A DNA stretch of 64,000 bases, taken from positions 640,549-704,548 of the forward strand of contig CP091135.1 of assembly GCA_021582655.1 (NCBI GenBank), in the 5' to 3' direction. The notes under the pieces are model-generated. The model made no database searches. It saw only the letters and a list, made by a program, of their open reading frames with translations, and was not told where the DNA came from. The position numbers and the translations under genes were made by a program. The stretch is from Nitrosomonas sp. GTDB taxonomy: Bacteria > Pseudomonadota > Gammaproteobacteria > Burkholderiales > Nitrosomonadaceae. Positions 24,512 to 34,614 of this stretch are shown here, in pieces; position 1 is the stretch's first letter, and each line of letters starts with the position of its first letter.

Positions 24512-25489
24512 TTAATCAACTTCTGATTGGCAAATAAGAGAATTCACTTTAAGGGCATAACGCCCATTGACGGTTCCATAACGACAATCCAAAACCGGCA
24601 CACCATCAACATGCGCAGTAACTGTTTTAGGAATTTCCAGCGGCACGATGTCTCCCACTTGCATACTGAGAATTTGTTCAAAGGTAACTTTCGCATGACC
24701 GATATTCGCAACCAATTCCACTTCAGCCCCTTGAACTTGTTGGGTCATCAGTTTGATCCAACGCTTATCAACCTCCAGGTGATCTCCCTGCAAGGCGCTG
24801 TATAACGTATCGCGAATGGGCTCAACCATGGAGTATGGAATGCAGACATGCAATCCCCCCCCCTTATTACCCATATCGATATCAAAAGTAACGGCGACAA
24901 CCACTTCATTAGGCGTCGCAATCGTAGCGAATTGAGGATTCATTTCAGAACGAATATATTCATATTTAACCGGATATACCGATCTCCATGCTTTTTCGTA
25001 TTCCTCAAACACCACATTCAACAAACGCTGAATAATGCGCTGCTCAGTTTGTGTGAAATCCCTTCCCTCGATACGCGTGTGGTAACGGCCATCGCCGCCG
25101 AACAGGTTGTCGACAATCAAAAAAATCAAATCCGGATCGAAAACAAGCAAAGCCGTACCGCGTAAAGGCTTCATATGCACCATATTCAGGTTGGTGGGCA
25201 CCACCAGATTACGTACGAACTCACTGAATTTGATCACTCTGACCGGCCCCACTGCGATATCCACGGTGCGCCGCATGAAATTAAACAATCCGATCCGCAA
25301 CAATCGGGCAAATCGTTCATTGATAATTTCGTAAGTCGGCATCCGTCCGCGAACGATACGCTCCTGCGTACCGATGTTATAAGGCCGGACCCCGCTCTTA
25401 TCCTCTTCTTCCGGAACCTCGTCACTTTCACCCGAAGCCCCCCTGAGCAGCGCGTCTACTTCATCCTGAGAAAGAAAATCTTCAGTCAT
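24512..25489 (-). CDS. fliM: Flagellar motor switch protein FliM
   Basis: FliM is 325 residues, the normal length. The extreme N-terminus DFLSQDEVDALLRG is the CheY-P binding peptide, the middle CheC-like domain begins near residue 45 (IVRGRMPTYEIINERFARLL), and a SpoA domain forms the C-terminus (VTFEQILSMQVGDIVPLEI). It links chemotaxis signals to motor direction. It lies 7 bases after fliL. Confidence 0.97.
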   Translation of the reverse strand: MTEDFLSQDEVDALLRGASGESDEVPEEEDKSGVRPYNIGTQERIVRGRMPTYEIINERFARLLRIGLFNFMRRTVDIAVGPVRVIKFSEFVRNLVVPTNLNMVHMKPLRGTALLVFDPDLIFLIVDNLFGGDGRYHTRIEGRDFTQTEQRIIQRLLNVVFEEYEKAWRSVYPVKYEYIRSEMNPQFATIATPNEVVVAVTFDIDMGNKGGGLHVCIPYSMVEPIRDTLYSALQGDHLEVDKRWIKLMTQQVQGAEVELVANIGHAKVTFEQILSMQVGDIVPLEIPKTVTAHVDGVPVLDCRYGTVNGRYALKVNSLICQSEVD

Positions 25490-25496
25490 TTAACCG

Positions 25497-26006
25497 TTAC
25501 TGAATCACAAATGAGGTGAATAGCACTTCACGAATATCTTCTTGCAAGTCCTCATTATCCATTGTCCGCCTGATTTCATCGGCAATTTGCTGGCTTAACT
25601 GCTGCTTACCGGTGATGCCGGCAATTTCCGCAGCTTTCTTACTGGACAGCAACATGAGAATCTTGTTACGAATCGCCGGCATTTGCTTGGTGATTTCTTG
25701 GACCACCTCGGTCTCACGAACCTTCACCGTCAATCCGACTTGAAGATACTGATTATTCTCCTCCGGCTGCAAATTGACGGTAAAAATATCCAACTCCATA
25801 AACGTGGTTGGCCGCAGCTTTGGTTTCGGCTTTACCGGTTCATCCTCTTCATCGGCGGTCGACATTTTCATAAAATACCAGGTTCCGCCTGCACCGGCAC
25901 CGATAGCAATAACAGCTATCAGCATCATCACGATTAAACTTTTTTTGCTTTTATTACTTCCTCCGGCAGACTCCGGTGTTGCTGTTGCAGCAGTAGCTTT
26001 TGACAT
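25497..26006 (-). CDS. fliL: Flagellar basal body-associated protein FliL
   Basis: This is a 169-residue single-pass inner-membrane protein. The transmembrane helix is LIVMMLIAVIAIGAGAGGTW at about residues 24-43, followed by an acidic/proline linker and a periplasmic domain (FMELDIFTVNLQPEENNQYLQVGLTVKV). FliL surrounds the stator and supports torque. It is the first gene after a 373-base gap, so the block fliLMNOPQR probably has its own promoter. An AAGGAGAGTG ribosome site precedes the ATG. Confidence 0.95.
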   Translation of the reverse strand: MSKATAATATPESAGGSNKSKKSLIVMMLIAVIAIGAGAGGTWYFMKMSTADEEDEPVKPKPKLRPTTFMELDIFTVNLQPEENNQYLQVGLTVKVRETEVVQEITKQMPAIRNKILMLLSSKKAAEIAGITGKQQLSQQIADEIRRTMDNEDLQEDIREVLFTSFVIQ

Positions 26007-26379
26007 TTCACACTCTCCTTATTGAGACGGAAATTATTATCTTCGAGAAGAAAGCAAACCGATTTGGCAAATAGCAATGAAAATTTGTCGCTATTTGCAA
26101 TCAACGAAAGAAAGGATTTACTATTCATCAAGCCTGATGTTTGACTTAGGGAAACGAATACCCTCGCAACGAGGCGATTCTCTCGTACATACAGCCGATT
26201 AATCAGCGCTTCCTTAACAGACCGCAAAAAAACGATCTGTACTACCGCTGCAACAGCCTGTCAGTTACGATTACTCGATGTTTTCTTTGATAACAACGGC
26301 GGTGGGAAGTGATGCAAAAACATCTGGTTCACGCCAATTGCCGCAAGAAAACAGCATATGCGACAATTGACGCGAAAAA
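26007..26379. promoter_or_regulatory. Noncoding region upstream of fliL, with an inverted repeat
   Basis: This 373-base gap inside the flagellar cluster holds no convincing gene. It separates fliK from fliL and likely carries the fliL promoter. It contains a perfect 9-base inverted repeat, GCAAATAGC at 26067-26075 and GCTATTTGC at 26090-26098, whose inner edges are 14 bases apart; four outer bases (GATT/AATC) also pair across a bulge. It lies 60-90 bases upstream of the fliL start and could be an operator or hairpin. I searched by eye for a sigma54 promoter (GG-N10-GC) and found none. Confidence 0.45.
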
Positions 26380-27543
26380 TCAGGCATAGGTATTGACCAT
26401 GCCCTGATGCCTGCTCGGCATGACCGGAATCTCACTTAACTCGGCAACCTCCGGATGTAAGTCCGTCAGCGAAGACACGCCTCTCTCAGCATGGTAGGCA
26501 TGCTGCTGTCTGTGTTCCTGTTGAAACGAATCGGCTCCCACAGTGACATTACCGAGCTGAATGCCATTGTCGGCCAGCATTTCCCGCAGTTTCGGCAGCG
26601 CGTCCTGAATCGCGTCCCTGACCGCCGGATTCGCTGACACAAATTGCGCAGTCGCTTGATCCTGGGAAATATTCAGCATGACCTCAACAGGACCGAGGTG
26701 TGCCGGATTCAAATGAATTTCGGCGACCTGCGATTGCTGGGAAGCCATCCATACCACTTTTTGCGCTAACTCCCCGCCCCATTTCGCATGCCCAACCGGT
26801 GTATCCACTTGCACCTTCTCCATGGCGGGATCCATCAGTGCTGCGGGAGTTGCGCTATTTAATCCGAATGACTGTGCGGCGACAGTATGTTCCGGCATAC
26901 CTGGCAAATCTCCCGCATTGTGCTGAAGCGTTTCAGTCATTTCAGTTGCCAGCGGCAAGATCTTGCCGAAAGCGGCGGAATCTTCCAGTTCCGCAGCTTG
27001 CAAGAGATCATTCGCTAAAGCCGCTAAGCCGCTTTCTTCCAAATTCTGTTGCATCAAATTTTGTTGCAATAACTGACTTGCCATCGGCAACATCGAACCG
27101 GAAACAGATTTGTCATGCTGTGAAACCAGTATCTGCTGCAGTGTATTGATCGGAACCGGTTGCACGATGCCCTGCAATACATTCATCGTTTCTGTCGTCG
27201 CTACTGCCGCTGCGGCATTACCGTCGATTTCCGCCGGTTTTAGCATGGCATCGCTGTAGGCATGCGGCACGTCAATCAATAAATTCTGTGTCGAGCCGCT
27301 TCCATCCGCTTGTGCCTCGGAATTCCGGTTCGACGCACCGTCATCCGCCGGCGCCACTGCGGCATCAGGCTTTTTCTGACGCTCACCCGCCATATCCGAC
27401 TGATTCGTCGATACCTCCCGCTCAAGAATTTTCCCGAACGACTCCCCGGCAGCGTCTCCGGAACCAGGCGCATCCAGATTGGCCAGCGCGGCCGGTCCAT
27501 CCGTTGATGATTTGATTTGAGGAATAACAGAGATGTTTAGCAT
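26380..27543 (-). CDS. fliK: Flagellar hook-length control protein FliK
   Basis: This is about 387 residues, starting from the ATG at 27543 that has AAAGAG just before it. The N-terminal two thirds is low-complexity and variable (Ala, Gln, Ser, Asp), as in all FliK rulers. The C-terminal domain (about residues 270-350) has VAEIHLNPAHLGPVEVMLNI and AVRDAIQDALPKLREMLADN, the part that switches export specificity when the hook is long enough. A glutamine/histidine-rich stretch (QQEHRQQHAYHAERG) follows. Between fliJ (66 bases upstream) and the gap before fliL. Confidence 0.93.
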   Translation of the reverse strand: MLNISVIPQIKSSTDGPAALANLDAPGSGDAAGESFGKILEREVSTNQSDMAGERQKKPDAAVAPADDGASNRNSEAQADGSGSTQNLLIDVPHAYSDAMLKPAEIDGNAAAAVATTETMNVLQGIVQPVPINTLQQILVSQHDKSVSGSMLPMASQLLQQNLMQQNLEESGLAALANDLLQAAELEDSAAFGKILPLATEMTETLQHNAGDLPGMPEHTVAAQSFGLNSATPAALMDPAMEKVQVDTPVGHAKWGGELAQKVVWMASQQSQVAEIHLNPAHLGPVEVMLNISQDQATAQFVSANPAVRDAIQDALPKLREMLADNGIQLGNVTVGADSFQQEHRQQHAYHAERGVSSLTDLHPEVAELSEIPVMPSRHQGMVNTYA

Positions 27544-27609
27544 AAGCTCTTTCCCAGGGTTAATAAAAGCCAAATCTAGTTAAGCAATTCACATACCAAT
27601 CGATACCGG

Positions 27610-28068
27610 TCAATCTTCTTTGGGAGGAAATGAGCCTCGATAAATCGCGTTCAACGCAAACTCATCTTGCAATTTCTGCTCATCTTTCAGTAGCTTCAAA
27701 TTCCGCTGCGTTTGCTGGCGTTGCACCAAAACCGAATAAGATTTCAGTTTACGCTGACAACCGAGCAACTCTGCGGCACCGATTGTTTTTTTCTTTTCGG
27801 TATAGCTGACAGTCTGGCGTTGTTCCGCAATTGCCGCGTCCAGCTTACTCATGAATGCCATAAAATTAGTCCATCCGGTATGATCCGCCCCCCGCTCCAT
27901 TGCGGCATGGAAATGTACCTGATAGCTTTGGCGGTATTGCACAAGCAAATTAAGTTTTTTCACTGCCTCTTGATAATGCAAATTCAATCTGCCAAGTTCC
28001 TTGGCGGCCGAATCGGTACGCTGTTCCGCCAGCTCCAGCAGTATTTTCAGTGAGGTTGCGGCAGCCAT
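27610..28068 (-). CDS. fliJ: Flagellar export chaperone FliJ
   Basis: FliJ is a 152-residue protein, almost entirely antiparallel coiled coil (residues 5-140). It binds the FliI ATPase ring and helps couple proton flow to export. Sequence conservation in this family is low; the size, composition and its place 13 bases after fliI support the call. Confidence 0.92.
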   Translation of the reverse strand: MAAATSLKILLELAEQRTDSAAKELGRLNLHYQEAVKKLNLLVQYRQSYQVHFHAAMERGADHTGWTNFMAFMSKLDAAIAEQRQTVSYTEKKKTIGAAELLGCQRKLKSYSVLVQRQQTQRNLKLLKDEQKLQDEFALNAIYRGSFPPKED

Positions 28069-28081
28069 TCACTCTCCGGGA

Positions 28082-29497
28082 TTAACGAATAATTTCGTTG
28101 CCAAACAGCTTTTCCAATTTCTCGACGCAATTGGAAAAATCCTCCTGCTGCGACATATTTTGCTGGAGAAATTTTTCAAATGCAGGATAAAGCTTAATCG
28201 CCCGATCCAATTCCGGATCGGAGCCGGGAACATAAGCGCCCACACTGATCAAATCATGGCCGCGTTGATAGCGGGAATATAAGCTCTTGAATTGCCTTGC
28301 TCTGTCGATTTGCTGTTGCGGTACGATACTGGTCATAATCCGGCTGATCGATGCTTCAATATCGATTGCAGGATAATGACCGGACTCGGCCAGCCGGCGT
28401 GATAAAACAATATGCCCATCCAGAATGGCGCGCGCACTGTCGGCGATGGGATCATTCTGATCGTCACCCTCGGCCAATACCGTATAAAACGCCGTTATTG
28501 ATCCATTTTCTTGATTACCGTTGCCGGCGCGTTCCACCAACTGCGGCAACTTGGCGAATACCGACGGAGGATAACCTTTGGTGGCGGGCGGTTCACCGAT
28601 AGCGAGCGCAATCTCCCGTTGCGCCATCGCGTAACGCGTCAACGAATCCATAATCAGCAGCACATGTTTGCCCGAATCCCGAAAATACTCGGCGATCGCC
28701 GTAGCATAAGCAGCACCTTGCAATCGCAGCAACGGGGAAGTATCCGCCGGGGCGGCTACAACGACAGAGCGCGCCAATCCTTGCGCACCCAGAATATTTT
28801 CGATGAACTCCTTGACCTCTCGTCCGCGCTCTCCAATCAAGCCGACGACGATCACGTCAGCAGTGGTATATCGCGCCATCATGCCAAGCAGCACGCTCTT
28901 ACCCACGCCGCTGCCGGCAAACAATCCCATACGCTGCCCTCTACCGACAGTCAGCAAGGTATTGATCGCTCTCACCCCCACATCGAGCGGTTCACTCACG
29001 GGAATCCGCTCCAATGGGTTGTAAGGACGGCTGTAAAGCGGAACGCTATGTTGAGCACCGGTCGGTCCCAAGCGATCCAGCGGCTCCCCCAGACCGTTCA
29101 ATACGCGCCCGAGCAATTCGGGCCCTACCGGAATATGTTTGGCACGATCGGCAGCACGCCGCCTTGGGTGCCGATAATTACCAAGCCGCGACGGTTCGGC
29201 CGCCACTTCTGCGGCAACAACCTTGGCACCTGGTGACAGCCCGTAAACATCACTCGAAGGCATCAAAAATAAGCGTTCGCCCGAAAACCCGACCACTTCG
29301 GCGGATACACCGTGTCCATTTGCAAGTAAAATCGTACAACTGCTGCCAACCGCCAATCGGAGTCCGACCGCTTCCATGACCAAACCGGCTACCCGAGTGA
29401 TCGTTCCGCTCATTGCGTAAGGATGAACGGGTGCAATCAATTGCGCACAATTTTTTATAAAGCCGCCCCACTGCTCAATTCTCGCCATCTTGCTCAT
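28082..29497 (-). CDS. fliI: Flagellum-specific ATPase FliI
   Basis: FliI is the export ATPase, related to F1 beta. Walker A is [15 protein letters not shown], Walker B is [15 protein letters not shown], and the motif [19 protein letters not shown] is present. The start at 29497 ([10 protein letters not shown]) or 29488 yields about 468-471 residues, normal size; the frame open to 29569 lies inside fliH and is not homologous. fliI and fliH overlap by about 20 bases at the chosen start, so they are coupled. Confidence 0.97.
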   Translation of the reverse strand: MSKMARIEQWGGFIKNCAQLIAPVHPYAMSGTITRVAGLVMEAVGLRLAVGSSCTILLANGHGVSAEVVGFSGERLFLMPSSDVYGLSPGAKVVAAEVAAEPSRLGNYRHPRRRAADRAKHIPVGPELLGRVLNGLGEPLDRLGPTGAQHSVPLYSRPYNPLERIPVSEPLDVGVRAINTLLTVGRGQRMGLFAGSGVGKSVLLGMMARYTTADVIVVGLIGERGREVKEFIENILGAQGLARSVVVAAPADTSPLLRLQGAAYATAIAEYFRDSGKHVLLIMDSLTRYAMAQREIALAIGEPPATKGYPPSVFAKLPQLVERAGNGNQENGSITAFYTVLAEGDDQNDPIADSARAILDGHIVLSRRLAESGHYPAIDIEASISRIMTSIVPQQQIDRARQFKSLYSRYQRGHDLISVGAYVPGSDPELDRAIKLYPAFEKFLQQNMSQQEDFSNCVEKLEKLFGNEIIR

Positions 29498-30269
29498 CCC
29501 CGTCGAACCAATCATTGGTATACCCAATCGCGGACACCACTTTCCGCCAGCGAACATCAAGCTCCCCATCGATTTCGCAGCCGTTCAATTCAATCCGGCA
29601 CCCTCCCCTGCTCAAACGTTCGTCTTCACGGATACTCCAATGCTCTTCCGCAATCCGCTCGCTTAAATGCATCAGCACCAATTTCGCATCGTCAGGATGC
29701 AAATAAATCCGGGGGTGCTGCATCGCATTGGGTAAATTCCGAATGGCTTCCTGCACGATAGGCACGATCAGTTCCGGCTTTAACACCAAAGAGCGAGCCA
29801 CTATTTTTCCGGCAAGCGCTATCGCGAGTTCCAACAACTGATCCGCCATCGATTGATCCACCGTGTGCAAATCATGATCCAGTTGAGAAAGTATCGCCTG
29901 CATGCGAGTGATTTCCGATTTAACCTCGGCCTCAGCCGTGCTACGGCCATCCGTATAACCGGCGGCATGACCTTGTTGATAACCGTCGGTGTACCCCCGA
30001 TCTTTCGCTTGTTGAACGATCGCGGCGATTTCTTCCTCGCTGGGCATGGCCACCGCTGTTGGTATTATTGCTTGCGGATCAACATCACTATCGCAACTCC
30101 TGCTTTGCTCAACCTGTGTGACAAGATCCTCCGGCTTAGGCATTTCCACTGCCGACACAACATCGACAGATGGTTGCGGTTGCGGCTGTTCCGGTTGATC
30201 GAGTGCCTCCAGTTCCCAGCGCCGATAAGGTTGCGCTTTATCATTGACGGTCATTTTTTTGGGCAGCAT
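29475..30269 (-). CDS. fliH: Flagellar assembly protein FliH
   Basis: This 264-residue protein holds FliI at the export gate and regulates its ATPase. It has an N-terminal Pro/Gln/Glu-rich stretch, a helical region with Gly-spaced repeats ([24 protein letters not shown], GxxxG-type) at about residues 94-118, and a C-terminal stator-like domain. The ribosome site AAAGG is 10 bases before the ATG. It follows fliG after a 168-base gap that contains a possible small gene. Confidence 0.94.
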   Translation of the reverse strand: MLPKKMTVNDKAQPYRRWELEALDQPEQPQPQPSVDVVSAVEMPKPEDLVTQVEQSRSCDSDVDPQAIIPTAVAMPSEEEIAAIVQQAKDRGYTDGYQQGHAAGYTDGRSTAEAEVKSEITRMQAILSQLDHDLHTVDQSMADQLLELAIALAGKIVARSLVLKPELIVPIVQEAIRNLPNAMQHPRIYLHPDDAKLVLMHLSERIAEEHWSIREDERLSRGGCRIELNGCEIDGELDVRWRKVVSAIGYTNDWFDGDEQDGEN

Positions 30270-30280
30270 GCGCTAACCTT

Positions 30281-30454
30281 TCAAGCGATTAACGACACGG
30301 AAAAACCAGCACCGGGAAACCGCTGAGCAACCACCCGGCGGGTTACCGCAACAAAATTAACAACCGATTCAATAAACTCGTTTTCTGCTTGCTTTCTTCC
30401 GGCAACCACTACCTCGCAAACGTTTTTCAACAGCCTGTCAAATGAAACCATCAT
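30281..30454 (-). CDS. Possible 57-residue small protein between fliG and fliH
   Basis: A frame starting ATG-ATG at 30454/30451, 17 bases before the fliG stop, fills the whole gap and ends 11 bases before fliH. The product begins MMVSFDRLLKNVCEVVVAGR and is a plausible amphipathic small protein with no obvious signal or membrane segment. The codons look like those of neighbouring genes, and the spacing suggests translational coupling. I know no family for it. Against it: short length and no clear ribosome site apart from the AAAGGCG inside the fliG end. Confidence 0.35.
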   Translation of the reverse strand: MMVSFDRLLKNVCEVVVAGRKQAENEFIESVVNFVAVTRRVVAQRFPGAGFSVSLIA

Positions 30455-31433
30455 CGCCTTTTCCACCCAATACGATCTGACCATCATCCGCCAACTGACG
30501 TACGATTTTGAGTATCGCCTTCTGCTCGGCTTCAACCTCGGACACGCGGACCGGGCCTTTGCTTTCGAGGTCTTCCCGCAACGTCTCGGCAGCCCGTTGT
30601 GACATATTTTTGAAGACTTTCTTCCGCAAATCCTCTTGCGCACCTTTCAAAGCGATTATCAGCGATTCCGATTGCACTTCCCTGAGCAGTAGCTGGATGC
30701 CATGATCATCAATCTCAATCAAGTTATCAAAGACAAACATTTCATCCATGATTTTTTGCGCCAGCTCTTCATCGTGCTGCTTGATATTTTCAATCACATT
30801 CGTTTCCAGGGCGGAAGGCACATAGTTAAGAATCTCGGCAGCGGTTCTCACTCCGCCCAAAGCAGCCTTGCGGATCGTATTGCTGCCCGACAGTAATTTT
30901 GTCAGCACATCGTTCAATTCGCGCAACGCGTCCGGCTGAATACTATCCAGCGTCGCAATACGCAATAACGCATCGTTACGCAAGCGCTCCGAAAAGAAAC
31001 TCAACACTTCGCTTGCCTGGTCCCGTTCCAAATGCACCAGAATCGACGCGACAATTTGCGGATGCTCGTTTTTAATCAACTCGGCAACAGAGACCGAATC
31101 CATCCACTTCAATCCTTCGATGCCGCTGGTATCACCGCCATGCAGGATCCGATCGATCAGATTAGCCGCCTTTTCATCACCCAGCGCGCTGGTTAACACA
31201 TTGCGAATGTAATCCGCCGAATCTTGCCCCAGTGTTGTTTTGCCTTCCGCCGCGGTACAGAAATCGGCCACCGCGTTCTCAATCTCCGCCCGTGTAATAT
31301 TTTGTAGCGTCGACATTGTTTCACTCAGCTTCTGCACCTCTTTAGGCCCTAATAACCTGATAACCGAAGCCGCTTCCTGCTCCCCGAGTGTCATCAGCAA
31401 TATTGCGCTTCTTTTAAGTCCCTCTTCATTCAT
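30438..31433 (-). CDS. fliG: Flagellar motor switch protein FliG
   Basis: FliG is 331 residues, the same length as in enterobacteria. The N-terminal part binds FliF, the middle has the EHPQ motif (IKNEHPQIVASILVHL), and the C-terminal domain carries the charged torque helix (MSQRAAETLREDLESKGPVRV). It transmits stator force to the rotor. Its start overlaps the fliF end by 8 bases. A possible small gene overlaps its 3' end. Confidence 0.97.
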   Translation of the reverse strand: MNEEGLKRSAILLMTLGEQEAASVIRLLGPKEVQKLSETMSTLQNITRAEIENAVADFCTAAEGKTTLGQDSADYIRNVLTSALGDEKAANLIDRILHGGDTSGIEGLKWMDSVSVAELIKNEHPQIVASILVHLERDQASEVLSFFSERLRNDALLRIATLDSIQPDALRELNDVLTKLLSGSNTIRKAALGGVRTAAEILNYVPSALETNVIENIKQHDEELAQKIMDEMFVFDNLIEIDDHGIQLLLREVQSESLIIALKGAQEDLRKKVFKNMSQRAAETLREDLESKGPVRVSEVEAEQKAILKIVRQLADDGQIVLGGKGDDGFI

Positions 31434-33159
31434 CTTTGACCATCCATTCCTTGATCACCGTGGTAACAATCACAGGTTGCTCCAAGGCTATTTGTTTAGC
31501 CCGTTTAAGATTCTCGTCAAAAATAGATTGCTGCAACGCCCGCAGCGCTGCGGCATCCATCGGCTCGGACAATTGATCCATCGGCCTGCCGTCAGCCGCT
31601 ACGCCTTCCAGTTGACCGGCAACCGCACCACCGGCATTATCCGCCAACGCGGAAACCGGCAACGGCGGGGGCGGCACTAGGCTACGCAAAAACGGCCTAA
31701 GTATCTTCAATAAGAAAAACAACACTACGGCGATGACTAATACCTGCTTGCCCAACTCTTTTGCCAGCATGACGACATCGGGGTCCTTCCAGAGCGGAAC
31801 CTCCGGCATCACCTCATCCCCTCCGGTGAACAAGCTGTTGGTAACCGTCAGCGAATCTCCGCGTTTTTCGCTATAACCCATGGCCTGCTTCACTAAGCTA
31901 TTAATTTCCGTAACTTCATCGGCGGAAAGCGGCTCATGAGCCAACATCCCGCTCTCATCCACCTTTTTACGGTAATTGATCACTACGGCGGCAGTTAATC
32001 GTTTGACGGTTCCGGTCGATTGATGGGTGTGCTGGACGGTCTTGTCAACCTCGTAATTGATCGTGGATTCCTTTTTCGTATCCGTCGGCACAGGCGGTGG
32101 TGTTTTATTTTCCCCTTCCTCTCCTTCCGCCTTTTTATTGTCGATTTCTATCGGTGCTACCGCCGGCTCGGGCGGACGATTGGTCAGTGCGCCCGGAATA
32201 CCGCCGTCCAATTTTGAACCGATAGACACCGACTCATGGGTTTGCTGGCTCCGGATCGAAGCACCGTCGGTTTCGATATTATTCGGCCGGTAAGTTTCCT
32301 CGGCGCGTTCAATCTTGGAAAAATCCACATCCGCGGTCACTTGCGCGCGTACGTTGGCCGCACCCGTGATCGGCGCCAGTATCGCCTCGATCCGCCGTAT
32401 ATAGTTTTCCTCGATTTCCTTGATGAACTCCAACTGCTTGGCATCAAATCTCGGATCATCTTTCTTGTCGATTTGCGCACTCAGCAAATTGCCCCCCTGA
32501 TCAACAACGGTGACATTTTTCGTCGGCAAATTCGGTACGCTGCTCGCCATCAAATGAACGATCGCGCTCACCTGATCGGCACTCAGGACACGCCCCGGGT
32601 ACAAATTAACCAAAACGGAAACACTCGGTTGCTGCTTCTCACGCGCAAATACACTGGGCTTGGCTATGGCGAGATGGACGCGCGCACTCTGCACTGCGGA
32701 TAATGATTGTACCGAGCGCGCCAATTCACCCTCCAGAGCGCGCTGATAATTGACTTGTTCAACGAATTGACTGGCGCCAAACTTCTGATTCTCCAACAAT
32801 TCGAAACCGACCAATCCACCCTTGGGCAAGCCTTGTCCCGCCAACTTCAAACGCACTTCGTGAATCTGCCTCTCGGGAATCAGAATGGCTCCGCTATGTT
32901 CCGAAAATTTGTACGGCACATTCATTTGTTGCAAGGCGTTGATGATAGTCGCGCCGTCTTGATCGGAAACATTGTTATAGAGCACGCGATAATCCGGCGT
33001 TTGCGCCCACATCAAACCACCGCTCAGCAAAGCGATGACGGCGGCGGTCGCTACGATCAGTCCGAGCTTCTTCTGGTTGGACAACTGACTCAGCTGCTCA
33101 CGCCAATAGGGTGTCACTGTTGCCGCTGTCTGACCTGATTCACTGGGTATTGTCGCCAC
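31426..33159 (-). CDS. fliF: Flagellar MS-ring protein FliF
   Basis: FliF is 577 residues and forms the MS ring in the inner membrane. Transmembrane helices lie at about residues 30-50 (LGLIVATAAVIALLSGGLMW) and 445-465 (VLVIAVVLFFLLKIL). Between them are the periplasmic ring-building motifs (VSDQDGATIINALQQMNVPY, ARVHLAIAKPSVFAREKQQP). The C-terminal tail that binds FliG (PVIVTTVIKEWMV) is present. First gene of the fliF-to-fliR block, divergent from flrB. Confidence 0.97.
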   Translation of the reverse strand: MATIPSESGQTAATVTPYWREQLSQLSNQKKLGLIVATAAVIALLSGGLMWAQTPDYRVLYNNVSDQDGATIINALQQMNVPYKFSEHSGAILIPERQIHEVRLKLAGQGLPKGGLVGFELLENQKFGASQFVEQVNYQRALEGELARSVQSLSAVQSARVHLAIAKPSVFAREKQQPSVSVLVNLYPGRVLSADQVSAIVHLMASSVPNLPTKNVTVVDQGGNLLSAQIDKKDDPRFDAKQLEFIKEIEENYIRRIEAILAPITGAANVRAQVTADVDFSKIERAEETYRPNNIETDGASIRSQQTHESVSIGSKLDGGIPGALTNRPPEPAVAPIEIDNKKAEGEEGENKTPPPVPTDTKKESTINYEVDKTVQHTHQSTGTVKRLTAAVVINYRKKVDESGMLAHEPLSADEVTEINSLVKQAMGYSEKRGDSLTVTNSLFTGGDEVMPEVPLWKDPDVVMLAKELGKQVLVIAVVLFFLLKILRPFLRSLVPPPPLPVSALADNAGGAVAGQLEGVAADGRPMDQLSEPMDAAALRALQQSIFDENLKRAKQIALEQPVIVTTVIKEWMVKDE

Positions 33160-33393
33160 GCCATAATCTCCTGCTCAATACCGGCCTTTGATTCTTCCGG
33201 CCGATTCGGTTGTTACACACTCGTATCGTTATCAAAACTCGTGAAGCATCATTCATTACTCACTTATTGCTTCAGGCTGACGATTATCGATAAATTTCAA
33301 AAAATCCGAATCTCCAAAAAGAATAGCTTTGCCGGTCTTATTTACTCCATAACCGGGATTGCAACGGCTGTAAGCTAACGGCAAGCTCATTTA

Positions 33394-34614
33394 TTGACAC
33401 CTGAACGCGTGCAAACAGAAAAAAATCTCGACATACAAACGATACCTGCCAACCCGGAACAACTCCGACTAGCCTTCGCAGCGTTCAACGAAGCCTCAGA
33501 ACAGCTGGCCGGCGTCTATCAGGAATTGCAAAATCAGGTTGTGCAGTTGACGCGGGAATTGGCGCTCGCCAACGGAGAATTGCACAAGCAACTCACTGCA
33601 AAAGAAAACCTGTCGCAACAGCTGCGTTTGTTATTGAATGCGTTACCGGGCGGAGTCATCGCACTCGATGCGCAAGAATGCATCGAGCAAATCAACCCGG
33701 CCGCGATCATGATATTGGGAGAACCTTTGTTAGGACTGTCCTGGCCGCAAGTCATGCAAATGCGATTAATCCCGACTGCAATTACCCAGGAATGGCACAT
33801 TCCGGCACAACTGCCGGCAAACATGCGGCGTATTCGCATCGAAAACAGCGTGACCGATTCGCTGGGCAGAAAAATTTTATTGATCAACGATATTACCGAA
33901 GCTTATGCGATGCAGGAACAAGTTCGGCGCAATCAACGTTTAACCGCGATGGGAGAAATGGCGGCAAATCTTGCCCATCAACTTCGCACACCGCTATCCA
34001 CCGCACTGATATACGCCAATCATCTCGGCAACAATGCGCTCACGCCCCCCGAGCGGCAAAAATTTGCCGCCAAAACGGTTGAGCGCTTGCTGCATTTGGA
34101 ACAATTAACCAAAGACATGCTCCGTTTTGTCAAAGGTGAAACGGTGCAATTGGAACATGTTTCCGTTCGGGATTTATTCGCGGATTTGCAGCAAGTGCTT
34201 GAACCACAAATGCTACAGGACGGGCTGAAATTCATCATTGAAGATCACAGCGGCACGGAAAGCCTGGTGACGGACCGGCAAGCATTATGCGGGGCGCTGA
34301 TCAATCTACTGGAAAATGCCATGCAGGTATCATCCCCCGGCGGTCGCATTACGTTGACCAACCGGTTGGAGTCTTCATTACTGGCCATCAGCATTCATGA
34401 CGACGGTCCAGGTATCGATCTTGCTTTACAGGAAAGATTATTCGAGCCGTTTTTCACCACACGACCAAACGGTACCGGATTAGGTCTCGCCATCGTTCGC
34501 GGCGTCATTCAATCGCTGGGCGGTAACATAGAAATCAATTCATCACCGGCAGCAGGAACCGAATTTACCGTTCGTTTGCCGAGAACGGCAAACGACAGGA
34601 GATCAGTGGCATGA
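33394..34614 (+). CDS. flrB: Flagellar sensor histidine kinase, FlrB/FleS type
   Basis: This is a soluble histidine kinase of about 406 residues without membrane segments. There is an N-terminal coiled region (residues 25-80), a PAS-like domain (80-170), then the H-box with His195 in MAANLAHQLRTPLSTAL, and the ATPase domain with LINLLENAMQV (N box), HDDGPGIDL (G1) and NGTGLGLAIVRG (G2). In Vibrio and Pseudomonas, FlrB/FleS phosphorylates FlrC/FleR to switch on middle flagellar genes. The start is uncertain: a TTG at 33394 or a GTG at 33409. It overlaps flrC by 4 bases (ATGA). Confidence 0.9.
   Translation: MTPERVQTEKNLDIQTIPANPEQLRLAFAAFNEASEQLAGVYQELQNQVVQLTRELALANGELHKQLTAKENLSQQLRLLLNALPGGVIALDAQECIEQINPAAIMILGEPLLGLSWPQVMQMRLIPTAITQEWHIPAQLPANMRRIRIENSVTDSLGRKILLINDITEAYAMQEQVRRNQRLTAMGEMAANLAHQLRTPLSTALIYANHLGNNALTPPERQKFAAKTVERLLHLEQLTKDMLRFVKGETVQLEHVSVRDLFADLQQVLEPQMLQDGLKFIIEDHSGTESLVTDRQALCGALINLLENAMQVSSPGGRITLTNRLESSLLAISIHDDGPGIDLALQERLFEPFFTTRPNGTGLGLAIVRGVIQSLGGNIEINSSPAAGTEFTVRLPRTANDRRSVA

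Noticed and set aside
28511..29236. 241-codon plus-strand frame opposite fliI
   Set aside because: Shadow of fliI, whose ATPase motifs are clear.
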